NCBI GenBank assembly: GCA_964410505.1
Contig: CAYPGR010000001.1
Coordinates: 62,001 to 126,000 of the forward strand
Source: UBA1361 sp041656375
GTDB lineage: Bacteria; Bacillota_I; Bacilli_A; RFN20; CAG-826
Direction: 5' to 3'
DNA length: 64,000 nt
Position 1 is the stretch's first letter. Each line of letters begins with the position of its first letter. The position numbers and the translations under genes were made by a program. Of the stretch, positions 52,098 through 59,041 are shown one piece after another. The notes below the pieces were generated by a model. It searched no databases and had not been told where the DNA came from. It saw only the letters and a program-made list of their open reading frames with translations.

Positions 52098-52490
52098 TTA
52101 CTTTTGGGCTAAGGAGACTTGTTTATGAGGCAAGAGCAGATTAAGTAGCAGTAATAAATGGCTAGTAATGACCATCGGAACAGAAACCAGAAACAATAAG
52201 GTCGGCAGCAATGAGAAACCGCCAACGTTAGAGGGTGGTTCTTCATTGACACCTGTGTAAATAAATAGACAAAATAAGATGGTTGAGAAAACCGTAAATA
52301 TAAGTAAAACTAATCTTTTCATATTATTGGTAAACCCATACAGTAAGTTAATCAAAAGCGTGAAAAGTGAAACAATCCAAATCGAAGTGTAAGAGAGAAA
52401 CTCTAACTCAAAAAAAGCATATAGAAAAATGATAAGCGAAAAGGCCGTCAACACTAAAACTCTGTTTCTTTTCGTATGATTAATTACCAT
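52098..52490 (-). CDS. Four-span membrane protein of unknown function
   Basis: The 130-residue protein has four membrane helices, a basic N-terminus (MVINHTKRNR) and short loops, with no known motif. A TATAAT box at 52501-52506 lies 10 bases before the ATG and no ribosome binding site is present, so the leader would be only a few bases. The coding potential is plausible from the regular hydrophobic pattern, but the gene could be lineage-specific. Confidence 0.65.
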   Translation of the reverse strand: MVINHTKRNRVLVLTAFSLIIFLYAFFELEFLSYTSIWIVSLFTLLINLLYGFTNNMKRLVLLIFTVFSTILFCLFIYTGVNEEPPSNVGGFSLLPTLLFLVSVPMVITSHLLLLLNLLLPHKQVSLAQK

Positions 52491-52506
52491 ATAAGCTAAT
52501 ATTATA

Positions 52507-52898
52507 TGATTTCACTTCCTCTTTCAATATAAGAAAACAATCACTATCTATTAAAAATCCCCAAAATTTTGACCTCTTCAGTCAGAATATGGGGGCGATT
52601 TTTAATTGATCAGTAAGATACTACCAATTTTATTACAAACTACCATCCAATGCGAAGATGAATATTACCAATCATGCCCGATATCGAGTTCAGCTAAAAT
52701 TTCTAAAAGTAAAATGGAATAACCTTATTGTCACCAACACAAGTTTTTATAAGTTTTAGCGAAAGTGTGTACCTTAATGATTTTTAATTTTGATTATATT
52801 TCATATCGCTGCGCGCTATAAAAACATAGTCATGTAATCCGGTAAGTAAATAATCTCATCTTTCGTATGAGTGATGTATTTTTTACCCGGTTTGTATG
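52507..52898. other. Intergenic region with a long hairpin, no clear gene
   Basis: About 390 bases between the four-span membrane protein and the tmRNA terminator. A long imperfect hairpin at 52550-52606 has outer arms ATTAAAAATC and GATTTTTAAT and an inner CCC/GGG block; it could be a terminator in either direction or a small RNA element. On the minus strand 52665-52724 encodes a 19-residue open tail ending in EILAELDIGHDW and a stop, with no start codon, possibly a gene remnant. Nothing else was recognised. Confidence 0.45.
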
Positions 52899-52929
52899 AA
52901 AAAGGCCTAATACTGATCGTATCAGACCT
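52899..52929 (-). terminator. Intrinsic terminator of ssrA
   Basis: On the minus strand AGGTCTGATAC (52929-52919) pairs with GTATTAGGCCT (52913-52903) through 11 pairs, two of them G-T, followed by TTTT. It starts 13 bases after the 3' CCA of the tmRNA. Confidence 0.85.
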
Positions 52930-52941
52930 ATGTTCGTTTAA

Positions 52942-53296
52942 TGGTGGAGATGCGGAGAGTCGAACTCCGGTCCAAAGAATGACCCACAAACACTTCTACA
53001 GCTTAGAAGATATTGTTGTTTAACATTCGGCTACTATATCAACAAAAATAGAGAATGCGAGCCTATTTAATTTCATAACCACTTATAGACATCATGATTA
53101 CTAGTCCCTTTTATGGCGCTCGTTAGAGAGTTGGGACCCCACTCTAAGTCGCGCTCCTATCTAATTGTTATTAGTTGCTATTAAGCAAAGGAGTAGGATA
53201 AATTACTGTTGCCAGTTATTTATAGATTTGGTGTTTACGTCACCACACGGCTGCTATGTTTGCCGGACACTTCCCTGTCGAAACCATGCCATCCCC
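52942..53296 (-). ncRNA. ssrA: Transfer-messenger RNA (tmRNA)
   Basis: tmRNA rescues stalled ribosomes and tags the nascent peptide. The 5' end GGGGATGGCATGGTTTCGACAG and the 3' end with the T-loop GGTTCGA-type text (GGAGTTCGACTCTCC) and a genomically encoded CCA match the tRNA-like domain; the acceptor arm pairs GGGGATG with CATCTCC. The tag frame runs from 53216 (ACT) or 53213 (GGC) to tandem stops TAA-TAG at 53178-53183 and encodes (T)GNSNLSYSFA. The exact resume codon is inferred. It has its own promoter and terminator. Confidence 0.95.
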
Positions 53297-53305
53297 GGTT
53301 TATCC

Positions 53306-53334
53306 ATTATAGAGTGAATAATAATATTATTCAA
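53306..53334 (-). promoter_or_regulatory. Promoter of ssrA
   Basis: On the minus strand TTGAAT (53329-53334) and TATAAT (53306-53311) are separated by exactly 17 bases. The -10 box lies 9 bases before the mature tmRNA 5' end. Confidence 0.82.
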
Positions 53335-53351
53335 GAACAAATGGCCAATTG

Positions 53352-53380
53352 TTGAAAATGAGGGTAAACTAATATATACT
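53352..53380 (+). promoter_or_regulatory. Promoter of the 53408 membrane protein gene
   Basis: TTGAAA (53352-53357) and TATACT (53375-53380) are separated by 17 bases. A leader of about 20 bases with a CGAGGT ribosome binding site leads to the ATG at 53408. Confidence 0.78.
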
Positions 53381-53407
53381 TACAAGGATACATTTCGAGG
53401 TAATAAA

Positions 53408-54592
53408 ATGAGTAATAAGAAATTTAAACAAAAGACCCAAAAGGTGAAAGTTGAACGCGTCAAAAAAGAACCAAGCATGGCCCGTCGCTACTTAGTGGGT
53501 TCTTTAATTAATAACCGCGCTGCTTATGACGGTGGTCGCAGTCAAAAATGGTACCTAGCCGTTATTCTCTTTATTTTTAGTATTGTGATTGCCCTTGTGC
53601 CACCTATGGTCCAAATTAGCCGCACCAAAGGCAGTGACACCTTTAACGCAAATCTTTACCACACCGATGTGGCGCTTGTGAAATTCGCCCAAAAATTAGA
53701 TGAACAAAATGTTGATCTCGTTGTTAAAGAAGTAAGCGGTGAAAAAGTCTTTACAGATAATGGGACAAACTTCGCTACGTTAGTTGCAACGGCTAACTTC
53801 ACCCTGACCGATACTTTATCAACCCAGTGGGTTCCTTACTACTCCTTCACCCAAACCCGTGAAGTGACTGTCCGGAACTCAGCAGGAGAAATTGTCACCG
53901 AAGAAATCGATTTTGAATATCTCCGTGTTTATTACACTGCGAACATTGAAACAACTTTTATTTTTAACAATAGTACGGGTGATGCTGGATCATACCTAGC
54001 TACCAAACTGCTTAACCTTGAAGGCGAAGCCGCTAAAGATAATGTCACTTCCCACATGATTATTGGGAAAACCAAACTCTTTACCCGGATTTATGATCCG
54101 AACAAGTTAAGTGATCCAAAGACCCCTTACCGGAGCTTTGAAGGACGTACTTCAACTTTACCTGTTGATTTAAACATCCGTAACTTTGCGACTAAAAACA
54201 TGGCCGGTGATGCCTTGCTTGTCACCGATCCAAACTATGCTACTAAAGTGCTTGATAACTTTGCGGCCCTCCAAGACTTAGCCTATAAAGCCGTTAAACC
54301 CATGACCTTCTGGCTTCAAACGGGCATCTATGCCGTCATCTTTACACTGATTGGCTTAGTAATGGGTCTTATCATCTTTATCTCTACTCGCGGTAAAATG
54401 AATCCTAACCGTGATCTTAAATTTATTGAAGCGATGAAAGTCGGAGCCTGGCTCTTACCTACCCCTGCCTTACTCACGCTTGTGCTTGGCTTTATCTTAC
54501 CCGCCCAATACTTCCAAATGATCTTTATTATGGCACTTGGAATGCGGAGCGTGTGGTTAACCATGCGAACACTTGGACCCCAACAACAATAA
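53408..54592 (+). CDS. Membrane protein of unknown function (DUF1189-like layout)
   Basis: The 394-residue protein has a basic cytoplasmic N-terminus, one membrane span near residues 48-68, an external domain of about 220 residues and three C-terminal spans (near 300-325, 345-365 and 368-385). The layout resembles DUF1189 proteins, but sequence support is weak. It has a strong promoter and its own terminator, so it is monocistronic. It diverges from ssrA. Confidence 0.72.
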   Translation: MSNKKFKQKTQKVKVERVKKEPSMARRYLVGSLINNRAAYDGGRSQKWYLAVILFIFSIVIALVPPMVQISRTKGSDTFNANLYHTDVALVKFAQKLDEQNVDLVVKEVSGEKVFTDNGTNFATLVATANFTLTDTLSTQWVPYYSFTQTREVTVRNSAGEIVTEEIDFEYLRVYYTANIETTFIFNNSTGDAGSYLATKLLNLEGEAAKDNVTSHMIIGKTKLFTRIYDPNKLSDPKTPYRSFEGRTSTLPVDLNIRNFATKNMAGDALLVTDPNYATKVLDNFAALQDLAYKAVKPMTFWLQTGIYAVIFTLIGLVMGLIIFISTRGKMNPNRDLKFIEAMKVGAWLLPTPALLTLVLGFILPAQYFQMIFIMALGMRSVWLTMRTLGPQQQ

Positions 54593-54618
54593 AAAACATC
54601 GATCAATTAATCGATGTT
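54591..54618 (-). terminator. Intrinsic terminator of the minus-strand ATP-grasp operon
   Basis: On the minus strand AACATCGAT (54618-54610) pairs with ATCGATGTT (54603-54595), followed by T run (54596-54591). It lies between two converging operons, next to the plus-strand terminator at 54619-54646. Confidence 0.75.
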
Positions 54619-54646
54619 AGCCGTCAGGGAAACTTGACGGCTTTTT
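54619..54646 (+). terminator. Intrinsic terminator of the 53408 gene
   Basis: AGCCGTCA (54619-54626) pairs with TGACGGCT (54635-54642), followed by TTTTT. It overlaps the last bases of the converging ATP-grasp gene. Confidence 0.85.
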
Positions 54647-55505
54647 ATATCGCGTTAATGATATATTGAAGAATCGCTAATGTTAAGTTGGGACCACCGA
54701 GTTTACTAACGGCCACGGTCCGCATATTCGAATTAACTTCAATCACAACGGGAGTTCCATCGGCCTCTAACATGAGGTCAACCCCTGCAAAATGGGCATT
54801 AACGGCCTTTGTTGCGGCAATGGCGACTTCTTTCATGGTTTGAGTTGGTTCAATCAAAACGGCTTTCCCGCCTTGATTGATGTTACTTCGAAAGTCGTGA
54901 TCGTTCTTGCGTTTAACAGATAAAATCACATCATTACCAACGACATTTAGGCGATAGTCTTCACCACTATTAAAGGCAATAAACGCTTGAGCCAATAACG
55001 GTTTCGTCCCATGTTCTCTGATTAATGCTTTGAGTGTCTCTTCGTTATGCGCTAAATAAACTTGCTCTCCAAATGAACCAAAGCGTTCTTTGAGGACAAG
55101 TGGAAAACCAAGCGCTAAAAGTGTTAACTTATAGGCTTCATAATGCTCATAAATATTCCCGTAAAAATGAAGCGGGAAGACAAAGTACTTTGGTTGAGGC
55201 ACGTGTGCCTTTGTTAAACGCATCGCCGTCAGGGCCTTATCGTCACAAAGGTAGATGGCTTCGGGCCGATTAAACACTTTTATGCCGCGGTTTTCAATCA
55301 TCGAGGCAAGATAGATATCCTTATCCCAAAATAAACAAAAGTCGGGTGTGTTTTCTTCTAAATAAGTTAAAGTGTTTTCATTTTTAACTTCAATTAATTC
55401 AAGATCCTTAATGGATTTGCTTTTGATTAAGAATTCATCAGTTTGCGCCCGATATTTACCTTCATTATGACCAATGTTCGTCACAATAATCCCTTTAATC
55501 GCCAT
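54645..55505 (-). CDS. RimK-like ATP-grasp ligase
   Basis: The protein (286 residues from the ATG at 55505, after GGGAG) is an ATP-grasp enzyme of the RimK type, which forms amide bonds between a carboxylate and an amine. Visible parts are KERFGSFGEQVYLA (near residue 136), NSGEDYRLNVVGNDVILSVK near 180, and the metal-binding GVDLMLEADGTPVVIEVNSN near 250. Substrate specificity cannot be read. It is last in the rplI-dnaB-walJ-rlmH operon and overlaps the preceding 127-residue gene by 11 bases. Confidence 0.85.
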   Translation of the reverse strand: MAIKGIIVTNIGHNEGKYRAQTDEFLIKSKSIKDLELIEVKNENTLTYLEENTPDFCLFWDKDIYLASMIENRGIKVFNRPEAIYLCDDKALTAMRLTKAHVPQPKYFVFPLHFYGNIYEHYEAYKLTLLALGFPLVLKERFGSFGEQVYLAHNEETLKALIREHGTKPLLAQAFIAFNSGEDYRLNVVGNDVILSVKRKNDHDFRSNINQGGKAVLIEPTQTMKEVAIAATKAVNAHFAGVDLMLEADGTPVVIEVNSNMRTVAVSKLGGPNLTLAILQYIINAI

Positions 55506-55878
55506 AATCACTCCCGCGCGAAATATCATCAAACTTGAGTTCGGCTGCTTCAACGACTTCCGCAATCTCAATATATAGATAAGCGTCATCTTTAAAAATT
55601 GGGTCGTGAATGTCACGGGTAAATAAGACATTTTTTCCCTTCGCAGCTAAAATCCAAAGAGAAGCCAATATCCGTTCTTTTTCTTTTGGGAAGCGTTCAA
55701 AAAGCCTTGTTAATTGGGTATAAAACCAAGACTCAATATAAAAGTGTCCGTCATTAAAATAATACCCTCGGGCAAATGCCGTTCGTGGACTTTCAATGCG
55801 GGTTAAATGAGAAAATTCTTCATAGTTCCATTCGGGAACTAAATTTTCATAAATGTGATCGTAATCTTCAATATGCAT
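55495..55878 (-). CDS. Conserved-looking small cytoplasmic protein, unknown function
   Basis: The 127-residue protein is acidic, with many aromatic residues (IYENLVPEWNYEEF, GYYFNDGHFYIESWFYTQL) and no membrane span. No domain was recognised. It lies 12 bases after rlmH and overlaps the ATP-grasp ligase gene by 11 bases. Tight coupling to the ligase suggests a shared function, for example a substrate or accessory subunit, but this is inference. Confidence 0.68.
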   Translation of the reverse strand: MHIEDYDHIYENLVPEWNYEEFSHLTRIESPRTAFARGYYFNDGHFYIESWFYTQLTRLFERFPKEKERILASLWILAAKGKNVLFTRDIHDPIFKDDAYLYIEIAEVVEAAELKFDDISRGSDYGD

Positions 55879-55890
55879 ATATGGACCTAC

Positions 55891-56367
55891 CTATTTGTGA
55901 TATGTTTCGTGATAAAGAATTTTAAAAGCACGGAATATTTGCTCAAGCAAAATAACACGGAAGAGTTGGTGGGGAAAAGTCATTTTACTCAGGCTAAGAA
56001 TCATGTTTGCGCGATCATAAACACGTTTTGTGAGGCCGTGAGAACTGCCAATCACGAAGTTTACGCGACTTTGACCACTCGTAAACGCGGCGTCTAGATG
56101 GTCGCTAAATTCAGTGGAAGATAAGTTTTTTCCCTCAGGCGATAAGACATAAACATAATCCTTATCCGCAATCCTTTTTAGAATCAAGTCCCCTTCTTTC
56201 GCTAACGCTGCTTCAATTTGGGCTTCACTTGCCTTTTGGGGGATCAGTTCTTCTTTTATCTCAGTAATTTCAAGCTCCGTATACTTTGTAATCATCTTGG
56301 CGTATTCTTGGACGCTTAAAAGAAGATTCCCCTTCACTTTACCAACGGCGATGATATTAATCCGCAT
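55891..56367 (-). CDS. rlmH: 23S rRNA pseudouridine-1915 N3-methyltransferase RlmH
   Basis: RlmH methylates pseudouridine 1915 in helix 69 of 23S rRNA using SAM. The 158-residue protein (start ATG 56367) has the N-terminus MRINIIAVGKVK, the LSPEGKNLSSTEFS segment near residue 75, the knot region and the conserved C-terminus LYHETYHK. The usual FVIGGPxG loop reads FVIGSSHGL, with two changes. It overlaps the walJ-type gene by 11 bases. Confidence 0.93.
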   Translation of the reverse strand: MRINIIAVGKVKGNLLLSVQEYAKMITKYTELEITEIKEELIPQKASEAQIEAALAKEGDLILKRIADKDYVYVLSPEGKNLSSTEFSDHLDAAFTSGQSRVNFVIGSSHGLTKRVYDRANMILSLSKMTFPHQLFRVILLEQIFRAFKILYHETYHK

Positions 56368-57115
56368 CAAGGTCTCCAGAAAGCGGGATATGTTGTGCGG
56401 CCGCAACAAGTTTAAAACTTCCTTGATCAATGCCAAATTTACGAAAGACTCTGTCCATCGTCGCTAAGGCTACTTCTGGCGTATTTGCTTGTTCGCTTAA
56501 GTGGGCAAGGACGATGGCCTTTGTTTGAGGACCAATCAGTTCCGCTAAATAGTGGGCGCATGCTTCATTAGATAAGTGTCCGGTATCACTGAGGATGCGC
56601 TGAATTAAATCAAAGGGGCGGTTCGTTTGTAAAAGCATGGTTGGACTATGGTTAGCTTCAATTATATAAAGCGAGGCATTAGCCATCAAGGAAAGGTTGC
56701 GAGTACTAATATAACCCGTATCAGTCATGTAAACGACTTTGTGACCATCGGTTTCTAAAATGTATCCGACAGAATTGGGGGCGTCATGACTTGTTGGTAA
56801 TGGGGTTACTGTAAATTCATTGATGGTGAATGGCACATAGGGTACCACTTCATAAAAGGAGGCATCTTCCGGTAACGTCTCTTTAGGTGCAAAAATATTA
56901 CCATTCGCAACGCGCGGAAATTGGGGCGTTAAATGATCAGAATGTTTATGCGTATATAAAACCGCATCTACCTCGTTTTCATCAATATTAAAAAGCGCTA
57001 GGCGATTCCGATATTCGCGTAAAGAAAGGCCTAGATCAATTAATACGGATGTTTTAGGTCCTCTAATTAAGGTGGCATTTGCCTTTGATCCGCTCGCTAA
57101 AATGTAATATTTCAT
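56357..57115 (-). CDS. walJ: Metallo-beta-lactamase fold hydrolase, WalJ/YycJ type
   Basis: The 252-residue protein is an MBL-fold enzyme of the YycJ/VicX group, linked to 5'-to-3' exonuclease activity in DNA processing. It begins YILASGSKANATLI and has the metal motif YTHKHSDHL (near residue 55), a further His in PTSHDAPNSVGY, Asp in MTDTGY and EANHSP. In Bacillus it belongs to the walRK operon; here no two-component genes are nearby. It lies 1 base after dnaB. Confidence 0.9.
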   Translation of the reverse strand: MKYYILASGSKANATLIRGPKTSVLIDLGLSLREYRNRLALFNIDENEVDAVLYTHKHSDHLTPQFPRVANGNIFAPKETLPEDASFYEVVPYVPFTINEFTVTPLPTSHDAPNSVGYILETDGHKVVYMTDTGYISTRNLSLMANASLYIIEANHSPTMLLQTNRPFDLIQRILSDTGHLSNEACAHYLAELIGPQTKAIVLAHLSEQANTPEVALATMDRVFRKFGIDQGSFKLVAAAQHIPLSGDLDAD

Positions 57116-57116
57116 C

Positions 57117-58586
57117 TTATTGTTTTCGTTGGAGTTTCTTTAATAATTCTAGGGTGTCAGTATCTGGATTTTCAAAGCTTGAAATGGCTTTAAAGAATAA
57201 CAGAGTAATATTGGCGGTTTCACCATTACGGTTTTTCACTAACATAATATCAACGGGTGATAAGTTATTTTCTTGGGGTGTGCCTGCAAGGGTTTCGTAA
57301 TATGGTTGATAAACCGCATTGACGGGTTTAATCGAGCCTTGATTCACATAGTAGTCTTCGCGATACATCAAGAACACTTGGTCAGCATCTTGTTCAAGAC
57401 TACCTGATTCACGTAAATCACTCATTTGGGGCCGTTTATCGGGACGAGCCTCAACGTTACGGGATAATTGTGACAAGGCTACCACGGTGATTTTAAGTTC
57501 CCGCGCCAGCGCCTTGAGGGCCGCACTGATTTCACTTAATTCTAACTGGCGACTTTCCGTTTGACCACTCGTGGTAATTAAGCCAATATAGTCAATAAAA
57601 ATCGCACAAAGATCATCGTTTTCCCGTTTTAATTTTCGGGCCTTGATAACAAGATCATTAATGTTGATACTTGGCGTTTCGTCAAAATAAAGTTTGACGC
57701 GTGATAAATTATTTAAAGTTTCATCAATCTTGACGCGTTCACGTTGACTTAAATTTCCCTCGGTTATTTTCTTATGGGGAATATTTGAGACTTTGGAAAG
57801 GAGCCGTTGCATTAATTGCCGATTGGCCATTTCCAAGGTGAAGAAACCAACCGTGCGGTTATTTTCAACCGCCATGTTATACGCAAGACTCATCGCAAAG
57901 GCGGTTTTACCAACTGAGGGACGGGCGGCAATAATGACATAACTATCTTCTTGGAAACCATGGGTATAATTATTGATTTCAATAAAACCAGTTTTACTGC
58001 CGGTTAATTTGCCGGTCCCTGATTCTTTCATCGTATCAAGGTGTGCTTTAAGATCTCGCGAAATTTGACCGAGTGATTCAAAATCCATAATCCGGCGTTC
58101 TTCCGCAACTTTGGTAATTTCACGGGTTAGATCGCTTATATAATCATTGATATCGCCAGTTCTGCCTTGTTTATATAAATCGAGATTCGCATCAATGACT
58201 TTTAAAGTATTACGAAGCAAGTTTAGATCTTTTAGTTTTAAGCAGTAATCTTTCATCGCCGAGTAGGTAATGGCTTCTTCAGCAAGGGCTGATAAATACG
58301 CAATTCCGCCGACCATGTTCGCTAAACGTAGTTCTTTAAGTTTTGTATTGACCGTGATGATATCAATCGCGGTTTGGGCTTCATGGAGTTCTTTCATCGC
58401 ATAGAAAATAGCGCGATGGTTGTTGTCAATATTGGGAAAATAAGAGGGTTCTAAGTACTGCATCCCGATTTCCACACTATCCGGAGATGTCAGCATGAGA
58501 CCCAGAACAGTTTTCTCAATCACCAAATCATGTGGGATTGCAATTGACTTATCGTTCAGAGTAAAAGGATTGTTATCGATTTTCAT
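57117..58586 (-). CDS. dnaB: Replicative DNA helicase DnaB
   Basis: This is the hexameric replicative helicase (DnaC in Bacillus naming). The 489-residue protein has the N-terminal collar domain, Walker A AARPSVGKT (residues 220-228), Walker B AIFIDYIGLI, the SQLSRNVEARPDKRP motif and the arginine-finger region near the C-terminus. It is longer than Bacillus DnaC (454) because of an insert near residues 425-450 (around QPYYETLAGT). It lies 4 bases after rplI. Confidence 0.95.
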   Translation of the reverse strand: MKIDNNPFTLNDKSIAIPHDLVIEKTVLGLMLTSPDSVEIGMQYLEPSYFPNIDNNHRAIFYAMKELHEAQTAIDIITVNTKLKELRLANMVGGIAYLSALAEEAITYSAMKDYCLKLKDLNLLRNTLKVIDANLDLYKQGRTGDINDYISDLTREITKVAEERRIMDFESLGQISRDLKAHLDTMKESGTGKLTGSKTGFIEINNYTHGFQEDSYVIIAARPSVGKTAFAMSLAYNMAVENNRTVGFFTLEMANRQLMQRLLSKVSNIPHKKITEGNLSQRERVKIDETLNNLSRVKLYFDETPSININDLVIKARKLKRENDDLCAIFIDYIGLITTSGQTESRQLELSEISAALKALARELKITVVALSQLSRNVEARPDKRPQMSDLRESGSLEQDADQVFLMYREDYYVNQGSIKPVNAVYQPYYETLAGTPQENNLSPVDIMLVKNRNGETANITLLFFKAISSFENPDTDTLELLKKLQRKQ

Positions 58587-58590
58587 AAGT

Positions 58591-59040
58591 TTAGGCCTTA
58601 TCTTTGACCATGACTCTCACTTGGGCGACCACATCTTTATAAAGTTCAATTTGAATCGTTGATAACCCTAAGTGGTTAAGCGGCGAAAAATTAATGAACT
58701 TTTTACGGTCAACATCAACTTTGAATCGGGCTTTAATTTCTTCTTCAACTTTTTTGGCTGTAATCGCGCCGAAAGCTTTTCCGCTAGCGCCAACGGCTAA
58801 AATAAAGACAAGTTCTTTTTCTTCGAGTTTTTGTTTATTTTTAATGGCTAATTCTTTATTTTGTTTATCGGTTTCAATTTTACGGGCTTGATTGGCTTCT
58901 AATTGGGAAACATTACGTTCATTAAAAGGAATGGCAAGTTTCTTTGGAATGAGAAAGTTCGATGCATAACCATCGCTAACTTCAATGATTTGATCCTTTT
59001 TTCCTACTTTTTTGACATCTTGCAATAAAATAACTTTCAT
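58591..59040 (-). CDS. rplI: 50S ribosomal protein L9
   Basis: L9 (149 residues from ATG 59040) has two globular domains joined by a long helix. The N-terminus MKVILLQDVKKVGKKDQII and the YASNFLIPKKLAIPF segment (residues 25-39) are diagnostic, with the Gly-Ser-Gly-type loop GASGKAFGAIT near residue 80. It starts directly after the gdpP stop codon, as in Bacillus. Confidence 0.96.
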   Translation of the reverse strand: MKVILLQDVKKVGKKDQIIEVSDGYASNFLIPKKLAIPFNERNVSQLEANQARKIETDKQNKELAIKNKQKLEEKELVFILAVGASGKAFGAITAKKVEEEIKARFKVDVDRKKFINFSPLNHLGLSTIQIELYKDVVAQVRVMVKDKA

Positions 59041-59041
59041 T

